Shown here in pieces: positions 1 to 6,089 of a stretch of 14,310 nucleotides of DNA. The notes below the pieces were generated by a model. The model worked only from the letters and a program-made list of their open reading frames with translations. It was not told the DNA's origin and did no database searches. Position numbers and translations under genes: made by a program. The DNA comes from JAHFOW01 sp964370795 (lineage in GTDB: Bacteria > Planctomycetota > Brocadiia > Brocadiales > Brocadiaceae), in the NCBI GenBank assembly GCA_964370795.1, contig CAYJME010000070.1, positions 1 to 14,310 on the forward strand, given 5' to 3'. Each line of letters opens with the position of its first letter. Within the stretch, counting starts at the first letter, position 1.

Positions 1-127
1 GCGGCGCAACATGGACACAACAAAGGCTTACACGGAACAGGGGCTCTTCAGAGCAACCAATGTGCCGATGATTAGTCGTCATGTCTTCGAATCAGATGAT
101 TCAAACAACTTGGCTTGTGATGTGATT

Positions 128-203
128 CATAGCGAAGCGAAGCCGCAACCAATTCTCCTTTATGAAAGTGGAGATTGCTTCGGAAAAGACCCTCGCAATG
201 ACA
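128..203 (-). repeat. Short dispersed palindromic repeat, copy A (TGTCATTGCGAGG family)
   Basis: Read on the minus strand it starts TGTCATTGCGAGGG and continues through CCGAAGCAATCTCC. It is about 90% identical by eye to 3469-3546. Inside, CAACCAATTCTCC and GGAGATTGCTTCGG form imperfect arms of a hairpin. It is non-coding, with no transposase nearby, so it resembles a MITE or REP-like element mobilised in trans. Its length compared with full-length genomic copies is unknown. Confidence 0.75.
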
Positions 204-294
204 CGGACTATGCGCTTTGATGGCACACTGCACGTTGTCATTGTGCAGTACGCTTTGCCATTGCAATGAGGAACTGTCCGTTGCGACCTTATCC

Positions 295-387
295 TGTCAT
301 TGCGAGCGAAGCGAAGCAATCTTTCTCTCGTAAACAAACAATACCTCTTGATAAAGGGGGTAAAGGAAATTGTAAAAAACTTACAAA
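295..387 (+). repeat. Dispersed repeat, copy C, with conserved tail
   Basis: Begins TGTCATTGCGAGCGAAGCG, followed by AAGCAATC. A tail ending in GAAATTGTAAAAAACTTACAAA is shared, with point differences, with 3737-3848. It stands in opposite orientation to copy A, 91 bases away, and the same head-to-head arrangement recurs at 3469-3848. A GGGGG(T/A)AA segment at 355-363 also resembles the repeats at the right edge of the window. Confidence 0.65.
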
Positions 388-403
388 AAAAAGAAGTTTT
401 TAC
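372..403. repeat. A/T-rich hairpin
   Basis: GTAAAAAACTT (372-382) pairs with AAGTTTTTAC (394-403) with one bulged A and an 11-base loop. It lies on the tail of repeat copy C, about 125 bases downstream of the cytochrome b stop codon. It could act as a weak terminator for that operon, but the flanking bases are not a U tract on the minus strand. Confidence 0.35.
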
Positions 404-487
404 AGGGTAATACTACGGATTTAAGCGAATAATTACATTTTTTTATCTTTCTTGTTACTCCTGTTTCCATTGGATGTATTTTTGCTA

Positions 488-523
488 AAAATCCGTGCAG
501 ATTCGTGTTCATCCGTGGCTAAG
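488..523. repeat. ATCCGTG-type short repeat fragment
   Basis: Contains ATCCGTG twice (about 491-497 and 511-517) around ATTCGTGTTC. This wording resembles a very common intergenic repeat of many bacterial draft genomes, as I remember it. It sits directly behind the cytochrome b stop codon on the minus strand. No function is visible. Confidence 0.4.
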
Positions 524-528
524 GTTTA

Positions 529-1362
529 TTATAATGGTCCGGAAATGCCCCCATCCTTGCGGATTCTCCAAAAATGTACCATCATAAATACGCTGATAAT
601 CAGGGGCAACCCTATACAATGCCATACGTACGCCCGCAACAAGGCATTGCCGCCTACCAAGGAACCACCCAAAAGCGCAAATCGAATGTCATTGTGTGCC
701 GTCATTCCGAGTTGTTCACCAAAAGGACCTTCGTGTCCTAATAACGGAGTTGAACGGGCCATATTCGTCCCAACCGTTACTGCCCAAAATCCCAATTGAT
801 CCCACGTAAGCAGGTAACCGGTAAAACTTAAAAGGAGGGTGATCACGAGCAGGACAACGCCCACACACCAGTTAAACTCCCTCGGTGGTTTATAAGAACC
901 CGTTGCAAATACGCGAAACATGTGAAACCATACCGTTATGACCATGAGATGGGCGCTCCATCGGTGAAGATTTCTCAAAAGCGCCCCAAAAGGTACCTGG
1001 TATTTTAAATCTTTTATATCCCAATATGCATCGTGAACGGTAGGACGGTAGTAAAACATCAGTAATACACCCGTAAACGTCAGCACCAGAAACAGAAAGA
1101 AACTGATACCCCCCATACACCAGGTATATTTTAACTGGGGTGCATGTCTCTTTACCTTTGCCGGATGCACATGCATGAATACGTTTGATACGACCTTGAG
1201 CATGCGATTCTTTGGGGTGTCAGCAAAGGTATGCCTGAAGACAGACTTCCAGACCTGCGACTTTACCGTCAGTTCCCTGAACATGCCAAACAATCCCTTT
1301 TCTTTCAGCATATTTCTGTATTTTACGAAAATATTTTCGCCTGGTTTATTTGTCATTTTCAT
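529..1362 (-). CDS. Cytochrome b6-type subunit of a Rieske/cytochrome b complex
   Basis: A 277-residue membrane protein: an extended N-terminal cytosolic region (1-78) followed by the four-helix cytochrome b core. Helix B carries HRWSAH (133-138) with haem ligands H133 and H147, 14 apart; helix D carries H248 and H263, 15 apart, ending in the b6-like IRKDGGISGPL. FYYRPTV (103-109) and the PREFNW segment (160-165) also match cytochrome b6. C82 in WCMGG aligns with the b6f cysteine that covalently holds haem c-i (c-n). The protein is b6-length: the C-terminal helices with the PEWY quinol-site motif (subunit IV) are absent and not found in this window. The start ATG overlaps the Rieske stop as ATGA, indicating translational coupling. 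It would oxidise quinol and pass electrons across a membrane, in anammox bacteria possibly the anammoxosome membrane (inference). Family certain; exact complex unknown. Confidence 0.93.
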   Translation of the reverse strand: MKMTNKPGENIFVKYRNMLKEKGLFGMFRELTVKSQVWKSVFRHTFADTPKNRMLKVVSNVFMHVHPAKVKRHAPQLKYTWCMGGISFFLFLVLTFTGVLLMFYYRPTVHDAYWDIKDLKYQVPFGALLRNLHRWSAHLMVITVWFHMFRVFATGSYKPPREFNWCVGVVLLVITLLLSFTGYLLTWDQLGFWAVTVGTNMARSTPLLGHEGPFGEQLGMTAHNDIRFALLGGSLVGGNALLRAYVWHCIGLPLIISVFMMVHFWRIRKDGGISGPL

Positions 1363-1865
1363 ACCTTTAAGAATGCGCCTGTTTTATCCCATTCACCACG
1401 TTCTCCCCTGTACCTGAGACCCTCATCAACGACTATCTGACCACCTTCGTCCAATGCAACCTTGAATCGCTCCAGAGGTCTTGGCGCAGGACCTTCTATA
1501 TTAATGCCATCTGGTGTAAACCCACTCCCGTGACACGGACACTTAAATTTACCTTCGGCTGCAAGCCAATTAGGGGTGCACCCCAGATGCGTACATTTCG
1601 CCTCGATTACATACAATTTATCTGCCTCTCTGACTATCCAAATCCTGAACTGTTTCTTAAACCGTTCGCTTACTCCTAACGTGTATTGAGAAGGATATCC
1701 AATTTTATACCTTGTTGGCGGCTCAAGGAGAGTTCTGGGAAAGAAGAACCTGACCATTGAACCTAATACCGTTGTGAGGAATATGCCAATAAATCCCCAA
1801 CCAAAAAAATAAAGGATTTTCCGGCGATTTACCGTGGTTTTTGTGCTTGTAGTCATTTCTAACAT
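1359..1865 (-). CDS. Rieske iron-sulfur protein, ubiquinol/menaquinol-cytochrome c reductase type
   Basis: A 168-residue protein with a positively charged N-terminus (NRRK), one membrane anchor at about 17-41, and a C-terminal [2Fe-2S] domain. The two cluster-binding boxes are intact: CTHLGC (91-96) and CPCHGSGF (109-116), supplying two Cys and two His ligands plus the bridging cysteines. The domain is compact, in the b6f/Bacillus QcrA style. It is the first gene of the pair; its TGA overlaps the cytochrome b ATG, so the two are made together. ATGs at 1865 and 1856 are both possible starts; neither has a clear Shine-Dalgarno sequence, and I keep the longer. It accepts an electron from quinol at the Qo site and passes it to a c-type cytochrome not encoded here. 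Confidence 0.95.
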   Translation of the reverse strand: MLEMTTSTKTTVNRRKILYFFGWGFIGIFLTTVLGSMVRFFFPRTLLEPPTRYKIGYPSQYTLGVSERFKKQFRIWIVREADKLYVIEAKCTHLGCTPNWLAAEGKFKCPCHGSGFTPDGINIEGPAPRPLERFKVALDEGGQIVVDEGLRYRGERGEWDKTGAFLKV

Positions 1866-1924
1866 AATTTGTTTGAATTTACATTTTTATTCTTGCGTTC
1901 ACTATAAATACCCAATTAAAAAAC

Positions 1925-1954
1925 ATTATATCCAGAAAAATTAGATTTGTACAA
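1925..1954 (-). promoter_or_regulatory. Candidate sigma70-type promoter for the Rieske/cytochrome b operon
   Basis: On the minus strand a perfect TATAAT (1930-1925) lies 18 bases from a weak -35, TTGTAC (1954-1949). Transcription would start near 1917 and leave a leader of about 50 bases before the ATG at 1865. The -35 is poor and the region AT-rich, so chance is possible. Confidence 0.4.
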
Positions 1955-2028
1955 CATTTATAAATGATACGGAATATCCTTTGATTCACGCATATAGTGT
2001 TTTTTTAAAATTGTTTATGGATAGCATT

Positions 2029-2057
2029 TTGATAAAATTATTAAAACGATTTAAAAT
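2029..2057 (+). promoter_or_regulatory. Candidate promoter giving a near-leaderless midA-like mRNA
   Basis: TTGATA (2029-2034) and TAAAAT (2052-2057) are each 5/6 to consensus with an ideal 17-base spacer. The expected start, about 2064, is only some five bases before the ATG at 2069, and no Shine-Dalgarno sequence precedes that ATG. Both facts fit a leaderless or near-leaderless transcript. Confidence 0.45.
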
Positions 2058-2068
2058 AGTTACCTTTT

Positions 2069-3190
2069 ATGCAAACATTAAGAAGCTTAATCATTAAAGA
2101 TATACAGAAAAAGGGCAAAATCACCTTTGCCGAGTTTATGCACATGGCGTTGTACCACCCGCACCACGGCTATTACAACTCAGATAGTGAACGCATTGGA
2201 AAATCCGGCGATTATTACACGAGTCCAACAGTCCATAGTATTTTTGGGCAGCTTATTGCGAAGCAACTTGAAGAAATGTGGAACACCATGGGGAAAGAGG
2301 TTTTCACTATTGTGGAAATGGGGGCTAATAAGGGATGGTTATGCTACGATATTGTTCACTGTATACAAAAAGAATATCCGGAATTTTACGAAAAATTTTA
2401 TTATATCATCGTTGAATCAAATCCGTATATGCGGAAAAAACAAAGGATACTTTTGAAATCAGTTGACATGGCAGAGGACAAAGTTTCATGGCATAGCTAT
2501 TCAGAAAATGGATTCTCCTTTGATAGCGTACAAGGATGCTTTCTGTCGAATGAATTTGTTGATGCCCTGCCCGTACACCGGATAAAGGTCAAAAAAGGGG
2601 TTTTAAAAGAAATTTATGTGGGGTACAATAATGGAAACTTCTTTGAAACCGAAGATGGCATATCAAACACCCATCTGAAAAATTTTTTTACGACTTACCA
2701 GATACCGATGGAGGAAGACCGTGAATACGAAATTAATCTGACCGCATTAGAATGGCTCAGGCACGTTTCAGAAATATTACAAAGGGGTTTTATTATAACG
2801 GTTGATTACGGTGACATCTCAGATGGACTCTACCGCGAAGACTCCGCCACGCAGGGAACATTACGGTGCCTTTACAAACACACGGTAAATCGTGATTTCT
2901 ATGAACAAGCGGGAGAACAGGATATCACTGCCCATGTAAATTTTAGTCACCTTATGCAGGCAGGAAAGTCCTTTGGTTTAGGAGTTACCGGCTTTACGAA
3001 ACAATCTCATTTTCTCCTTGCACTGGGCATCCTGGAAAGATTAAATAACAATATTGATGCAATATTGAAGGGCAAGAATCTTATCCACCCGGAAGGGATG
3101 GGCGAAATATTCAAGGTGCTCATTCAGCATAAAAACATTAAAAATCCACAATTAACAGGATTAAGCCCACTGGAATCTATTGAAATGTAA
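2069..3190 (+). CDS. SAM-dependent methyltransferase of the MidA/NDUFAF7 (DUF185) family
   Basis: A 373-residue protein with the family signatures in order: an N-terminal ITFAEFMHMALYHPHHGYY block (18-36), GDYYTSP (47-53), the SAM-binding loop EMGANKG (83-89), SNEFVDALPVHR (160-171), TVDYG (244-248), GTLRCL (263-268) and a GEQDITAHVNF block (282-292). Length is normal. Mitochondrial NDUFAF7 dimethylates an arginine of the complex I 49-kDa subunit; bacterial members are poorly characterised. The glycine loop reads GANKG where many members have GPGRG, so the middle glycine is replaced by Asn. The start fits the family N-terminus but lacks a Shine-Dalgarno. It is divergent from the Rieske operon and 23 bases upstream of the ferritin-like gene. 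A role in respiratory complex maturation is an inference. Confidence 0.9.
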   Translation: MQTLRSLIIKDIQKKGKITFAEFMHMALYHPHHGYYNSDSERIGKSGDYYTSPTVHSIFGQLIAKQLEEMWNTMGKEVFTIVEMGANKGWLCYDIVHCIQKEYPEFYEKFYYIIVESNPYMRKKQRILLKSVDMAEDKVSWHSYSENGFSFDSVQGCFLSNEFVDALPVHRIKVKKGVLKEIYVGYNNGNFFETEDGISNTHLKNFFTTYQIPMEEDREYEINLTALEWLRHVSEILQRGFIITVDYGDISDGLYREDSATQGTLRCLYKHTVNRDFYEQAGEQDITAHVNFSHLMQAGKSFGLGVTGFTKQSHFLLALGILERLNNNIDAILKGKNLIHPEGMGEIFKVLIQHKNIKNPQLTGLSPLESIEM

Positions 3191-3213
3191 ATATATAATC
3201 TAAAGGAGAATGT

Positions 3214-3459
3214 ATGAAGATAGACCGTGCACCTGAACCTGTTTCCATCATGGATGTCCTTATGGAAGCAATCAAACGGGAACAGGAATCGTACGATTAC
3301 TATTATTGCGCTGCACTGCAAGCAACAAAACCTGCCACACGCAAGATGCTCTTATGCCTTGCAGAATGGGAAAAAGGACACATCGAAGAACTCTCCAACC
3401 ACGTCATGGAACTCAAGGCACAGATGGAGATTGACCGGGCTATTACCGGAGGACTATAG
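3214..3459 (+). CDS. Small two-helix ferritin-like (rubrerythrin-type) protein
   Basis: An 81-residue protein preceded by a good AAAGGAGA ribosome binding site. It has a first helix MDVLMEAIKREQESYDYYYCAA (13-34) with acidic ligand candidates E23 and E25, and a second helix with E51, E53 and H56 arranged as ExxH. This matches the first half of a rubrerythrin-like four-helix bundle; the second pair of helices, with the other metal ligands, is missing. The C-terminus (ITGGL) stops cleanly about ten bases before a dispersed repeat, so the gene could be naturally short, working as a dimer, or a truncated remnant. It probably shares a transcript with the methyltransferase. Iron or peroxide handling is the usual role of the family; its partner here is unknown. 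Confidence 0.7.
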   Translation: MKIDRAPEPVSIMDVLMEAIKREQESYDYYYCAALQATKPATRKMLLCLAEWEKGHIEELSNHVMELKAQMEIDRAITGGL

Positions 3460-3468
3460 TAAAAGTAT

Positions 3469-3546
3469 CATAGCGCTGCGAAGCCGCAACCAATTTCCCT
3501 TTGTGAAAGCGGGGAGATTGCTTCGGAAAAGACCCTCGCAATGACA
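3469..3546 (-). repeat. Dispersed palindromic repeat, copy B
   Basis: Near-identical to 128-203 and in the same orientation: it contains CCGCAACCAATT, then GGAGATTGCTTCGG, AAAGACCCTCGCAATGACA. It begins ten bases after the ferritin-like stop codon. Confidence 0.75.
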
Positions 3547-3647
3547 TAAAATAAGTGACGAGTGGCGAATAACGGGTGACGAGAAAATAATTACATGTCA
3601 GACGTCCCCTGACAACCGTCACCCTGCAATTGTCCTTGCGAGCGGTT

Positions 3648-3735
3648 GTAGTGACGACTTTAGTCGTCACTGTAACGACTGAAATCATCACTACGAACCA
3701 CAGCGGGCGTTCGTAGAGACATCTTTAGTCGTCTG
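3648..3735. repeat. Cluster of three related 23-bp palindromic units
   Basis: Unit 1 (3648-3670) contains the palindrome GACGACTTTAGTCGTC; 3650-3671 forms a perfect 10-bp stem with a 2-base centre. Unit 2 (3672-3694) is an inverted copy with four differences, all C/T transitions. Unit 3 (3713-3735) is a direct copy with five differences. Units 2 and 3 are joined by CTACGAAC (3691-3698) and GTTCGTAG (3709-3716), perfect 8-bp arms around a 10-base loop. A degenerate relative may lie at 67-83. Confidence 0.7.
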
Positions 3736-3736
3736 A

Positions 3737-3848
3737 TGTCATTGCGAGTACATTCACTTCGTTCAGTATAAACTCCGCGAAGCAATCTCGTTCATAAATA
3801 AACTGTACTTCCTCATGAGAGGTGAATGAAATTGTAAAAACTTGCAAA
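3737..3848 (+). repeat. Dispersed repeat, copy D, with conserved tail
   Basis: Starts TGTCATTGCGAG, then carries an extra 30-odd bases (TTCACTTCGTTCAG...CTCCGCG) before GAAGCAATCTC, and ends with the tail GAAATTGTAAAAACTTGCAAA that it shares with 295-387. It faces copy B head-to-head as copy C faces copy A. Confidence 0.65.
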
Positions 3849-3914
3849 GGCATTTGTGCGGGGGATGGACCACCCGCGCTACAGACTTTTCCGGCTCGTT
3901 CGGGTTACGAATAG

Positions 3915-3947
3915 ATAAACCCTGTTACAAAAATAACAGGGATTTAT
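3915..3947. promoter_or_regulatory. Palindrome upstream of the truncated exported-protein gene
   Basis: CCCTGTTA (3920-3927) and TAACAGGG (3934-3941) form a perfect 8-bp stem with a 6-base loop. ATAAA/TTTAT extends it after one bulged A. It lies about 50 bases upstream of the ATG at 3997, with a consensus TTGACA at 3960-3965 in between. It may be an operator or another small repeat. Confidence 0.35.
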
Positions 3948-3996
3948 AAAAAATTAACTTTGACAATACATTTTCATTAATATAGAGGGAAATGGA

Positions 3997-4743
3997 ATGA
4001 AATGGATCAAGGTTTTTGTAACATCTTTTGTTCTTTTGATGTTTTTATTGTTGTCCAATATGCTTCATGCTGAGCAAGAGGGAATAAGCCAGCGTATTGT
4101 AACTGATAACGTCATCAGCCTCTCAGAAAACAAACAAGAATCTGATCGCCAACCGGAGTTTGCTCCTGCCATAATTGATCCATTTCATCAAGTGATGGAA
4201 AAAGGGGTAGGATACCCTCGTCAATGGCATAAAGCGTCTCGTTACCCTATCCCGGAGAGGGACGGGATGATGGGTATAGGGATAAAAGACCCTGCCTATC
4301 TTGCCTTTCATGAAAAAAGACCGGATAGAAGAAGTGATATGATAAATACCTCAGCAAATACATGGAATCTGTACACTGTAGACAGACCCAAAAAATTTAA
4401 TGATTTTTATCCAAGAGCGATTGCTGTAGATACTCAGGATAATCCCCATATTGTATACGGCGGCGATCGCCTTTACTATGCGTATTATGATGGAAACAAA
4501 TGGCGCTATAACATTGTTGATGCATCTCCCGGTCATAAATATTATCCATCGATTGCATTAGACACATCGGGCAATGTACATATCAGTTATCTTGATCACG
4601 CTAATGATGACCTCAAGTATGCGACCAACAAGAGCGGCAGGGAGGCAGATAGGCAGGGGAGGCAGAGCGTATGCTCGTCAACGAGTAGCCGCACGGCTTT
4701 AGCCTGCGTATGTTCATGTTTAGGAATTTCAGAGTTTTGGTAG
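3997..4743 (+). pseudogene. Exported repeat protein, 3' end lost in a repeat cluster
   Basis: A 248-codon frame with a ribosome binding site (GAGGGA, six bases before the ATG) and a clear signal peptide (1-25, cleavage after LHA). From 138 it carries two tandem units about 45 residues apart: YPRAIAVDTQDNPHIVY and YPSIALDTSGNVHISYLD, each followed by an L(Y/K)YA segment. Such units are usually found in long strings in secreted, probably beta-propeller-like, proteins. The homologous part ends at NKSG (211-214). The remaining 34 residues (READRQG...ISEFW) are low-complexity, Cys/Ser-rich and encoded by short repeats, and the stop lies inside another repeat element. No continuation is seen in any frame before the next gene. 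I read it as a gene truncated by repeat insertion or recombination; a short secreted product is possible. Confidence 0.65.
4640..4705. repeat. Repeat segment forming the broken 3' end of the exported-protein gene
   Basis: GGGAGGCAGA occurs at 4640-4649 and again at 4657-4666, followed by GAGCGTATGCTC and by AGCCGCACGGCTTTAGCCTG, a self-complementary motif typical of dispersed repeats. The protein translated from it is unlike the upstream part. Confidence 0.5.
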
Positions 4744-4821
4744 GAGCCAACTCCTGTTGGCGATTTTGAAACGAGCGAAGCATTGGGCATTGCCAATCGC
4801 CGTCGGGAGACGGCTCCTACC
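4739..4821. repeat. 83-bp inverted-repeat element (GGTAGGAGCC...GGCTCCTACC)
   Basis: The element opens with GGTAGGAGCC and closes with its exact complement GGCTCCTACC. Inside, GGCGATT and AATCGCC (with CTCCTGTTGG and CCGTCGGGAG nearby) also pair, leaving a central segment containing ACGAGCGAAGCATTG. It looks like a short non-autonomous palindromic element. It contains the stop codon of the truncated gene. Confidence 0.75.
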
Positions 4822-4878
4822 AGAGTTGTTGCCTTTGACAGCCTAATTTAATCAATGCAGAGGATCAAGGGATAAAAA

Positions 4879-4904
4879 TAGAAACGCAACATCTTGCGTT
4901 TCTA
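4879..4904. repeat. Perfect hairpin TAGAAACGCAA/TTGCGTTTCTA
   Basis: Eleven-base perfect arms with a CATC loop. One member of the repeat mosaic between the truncated gene and the dehydrogenase operon. It has no flanking T tract suggesting a terminator. Confidence 0.6.
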
Positions 4905-4935
4905 CTAAACGTTAAGGAATTTCAAAGTTACAGAT

Positions 4936-4962
4936 GTAGGGCGACGAGGCTCGTCGCCTTAC
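4936..4962. repeat. Hairpin GTAGGGCGACGA/TCGTCGCCTTAC
   Basis: Twelve-base arms with one G:T pair and a 3-base loop (GGC). A separate repeat family from its neighbours on both sides. No coding role. Confidence 0.6.
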
Positions 4963-4985
4963 AAGAAAAGAGAATATTGAACAAG

Positions 4986-5038
4986 GAATAATGAATGTCG
5001 AAGGATAAAAAAACTTCATAATTCGATATTCATTATTC
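4986..5038. repeat. Inverted repeat GAATAATGAATGTCGAA/TTCGATATTCATTATTC
   Basis: Seventeen-base arms (4986-5002 and 5022-5038) with one mismatch around a 19-base A-rich loop. A perfect TATAAT (5044-5049) follows six bases later and could serve as the -10 of the dehydrogenase operon, although no good -35 is placed for it. Confidence 0.55.
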
Positions 5039-5094
5039 AATTTTATAATGTATTTCTTTGTGACTCTGTGTGAGAAAATAAAACGGAGATAATA

Positions 5095-6072
5095 ATGGAT
5101 ATCAGGCGTGAAGATTTACTCGATTTGTTCTATTATTTAAAACTTACACGCAGACTGGAAGACCGTGTAATTTCCCTCTATCATCAGGGAAAGATTCTTG
5201 GAGGTGTGTGGACAAGTAATGGCATGGAGGCGATTTCCGTTGGCTACAGTTACGCCCTTGAAAAAAACGATATTGCAGCCCCCTATTTTAGAGATATGGG
5301 AGTTTTTCTTGTCCGTGGTATTACGACAAAACGTATCATGGCTCATTACCTGGGTAAAAAGACGGGCGTTTCCGGCGGCAGAGAAGGAAATATACACATG
5401 GGGGATTTGAATTTTGGCGTCTTTGGTTTCCCCAGCCATCTTGCAGATAATTATCCTGTGGGAACAGGCGCCGCGCTTGCCTTTAAAATACGGGGAGAAA
5501 AAAGGGTTGTAGCCACATGCACCGGAGATGGGGGAACAAGCCGTGGCGATTTTCACGAGGCAATGAACTTTGCTGCGGTGAGAAAATTACCCATCGTATT
5601 TATTTGTAATAACAACCAATACGCGTATTCTACTCCTGTCAGATTTCAAATGACAATCACGAACGTGGCAGAACGTGCACTGGCCTATGGCATGAACAGC
5701 AAGATCGTGGATGGAAACAACGTGGTAGAAGTTTACAAAACCGCAAAAGAGGCGTGCGAGATTGCACGAAACGGCGGCGGTCCAACATTTATTGAATGCA
5801 AGACGATGCGTATGCACGGTCATTCCGAACACGACAGCGCAAAATATGTCCCACGCGAACTCATTGAAGAATGGAAGAAAAAAGACCCAATCACATATAT
5901 GGATAAATATCTGCTAGAAAACAATCATGCGAATAAAGAGGAACTGGAAAATATAAATGCACGGGTTATAAAAGAAATCGAAGAAGCAGAGAAGTTCGCT
6001 GAAGAAAGTCTGTATCCGGAACCGGAAGAATGCTATAAAGGTGTTTACGCCACACCGATGGAAGAAAAGTAA
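5095..6072 (+). CDS. pdhA: 2-oxoacid (pyruvate) dehydrogenase E1 component, alpha subunit
   Basis: A 325-residue thiamine-diphosphate enzyme subunit with CGGAGAT upstream of the ATG. The ThDP motif runs from GDG (144-146) to NNN (172-174), including GTSRGDFHEAMNFAAV. The conserved HGHS active-site loop lies at 241-244, and SHLADNYPVGTGAALA (114-129) matches the family cofactor-site region. Length is normal. With the beta subunit it decarboxylates the 2-oxoacid and reductively acetylates the E2 lipoyl arm. E1-beta starts 17 bases downstream. The same fold serves acetoin and branched-chain dehydrogenases, so pyruvate is the likely but unproven substrate; no acetoin regulator or bkd-type neighbour is present. 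Confidence 0.9.
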   Translation: MDIRREDLLDLFYYLKLTRRLEDRVISLYHQGKILGGVWTSNGMEAISVGYSYALEKNDIAAPYFRDMGVFLVRGITTKRIMAHYLGKKTGVSGGREGNIHMGDLNFGVFGFPSHLADNYPVGTGAALAFKIRGEKRVVATCTGDGGTSRGDFHEAMNFAAVRKLPIVFICNNNQYAYSTPVRFQMTITNVAERALAYGMNSKIVDGNNVVEVYKTAKEACEIARNGGGPTFIECKTMRMHGHSEHDSAKYVPRELIEEWKKKDPITYMDKYLLENNHANKEELENINARVIKEIEEAEKFAEESLYPEPEECYKGVYATPMEEK

Positions 6073-6089
6073 AGTGGAGATTAAAATAT

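Larger units (their letters stand above)
1..528. other. Repeat-rich intergenic region without a supportable gene
   Basis: No convincing coding sequence is seen. A 69-codon frame starting at 11 runs straight through a repeat copy (128-203) and lacks a ribosome binding site, so I treat it as chance. The stretch holds a small hairpin at 87-104 (arms around GAATCA/TGATTC), two members of the ATTGCGAG/GAAGCAATC repeat family (128-203 and 295-387), a 7-bp-stem hairpin at 227-249, an A/T-rich hairpin at 372-403 and a fragment of a different repeat at 488-523. It lies downstream of the minus-strand cytochrome b gene. The 372-403 hairpin lacks a downstream T run on the minus strand, so it is not a convincing terminator. 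Confidence 0.6.
3460..3996. other. Repeat-filled intergenic region
   Basis: No gene is seen in 537 bases. It contains repeat copy B (3469-3546), a GTGACGAG-type simple repeat (3552-3582), three related palindromic units (3648-3735), repeat copy D (3737-3848), a GC-rich segment with GGGGGATGGACCACCC (about 3858-3875) and an isolated palindrome (3915-3947). Nearly all of it can be assigned to repeats. Confidence 0.65.

Noticed and set aside
11..220. 69-codon open frame at the left edge
   Set aside because: No ribosome binding site or recognisable domain, and its second half is encoded by repeat copy A.
101..337. 78-codon minus-strand frame
   Set aside because: Lies almost entirely in palindromic repeats; repeat-derived frames of this kind recur at 3443-3691.
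3469..3848. CRISPR array in the repeat-rich spacer
   Set aside because: Repeats are palindromic, unequal in length and in mixed orientation, with no regular spacer length and no cas genes.
3890..3912. TTCGGGTTACGAATAG as a tRNA T-arm
   Set aside because: No acceptor stem, anticodon arm or D-arm can be placed around it.
3960..3988. Consensus TTGACA before the truncated exported-protein gene
   Set aside because: No good -10 at normal spacing (TATAGA at 15 bases, TAGAGG at 17), and the implied start would remove the ribosome binding site.
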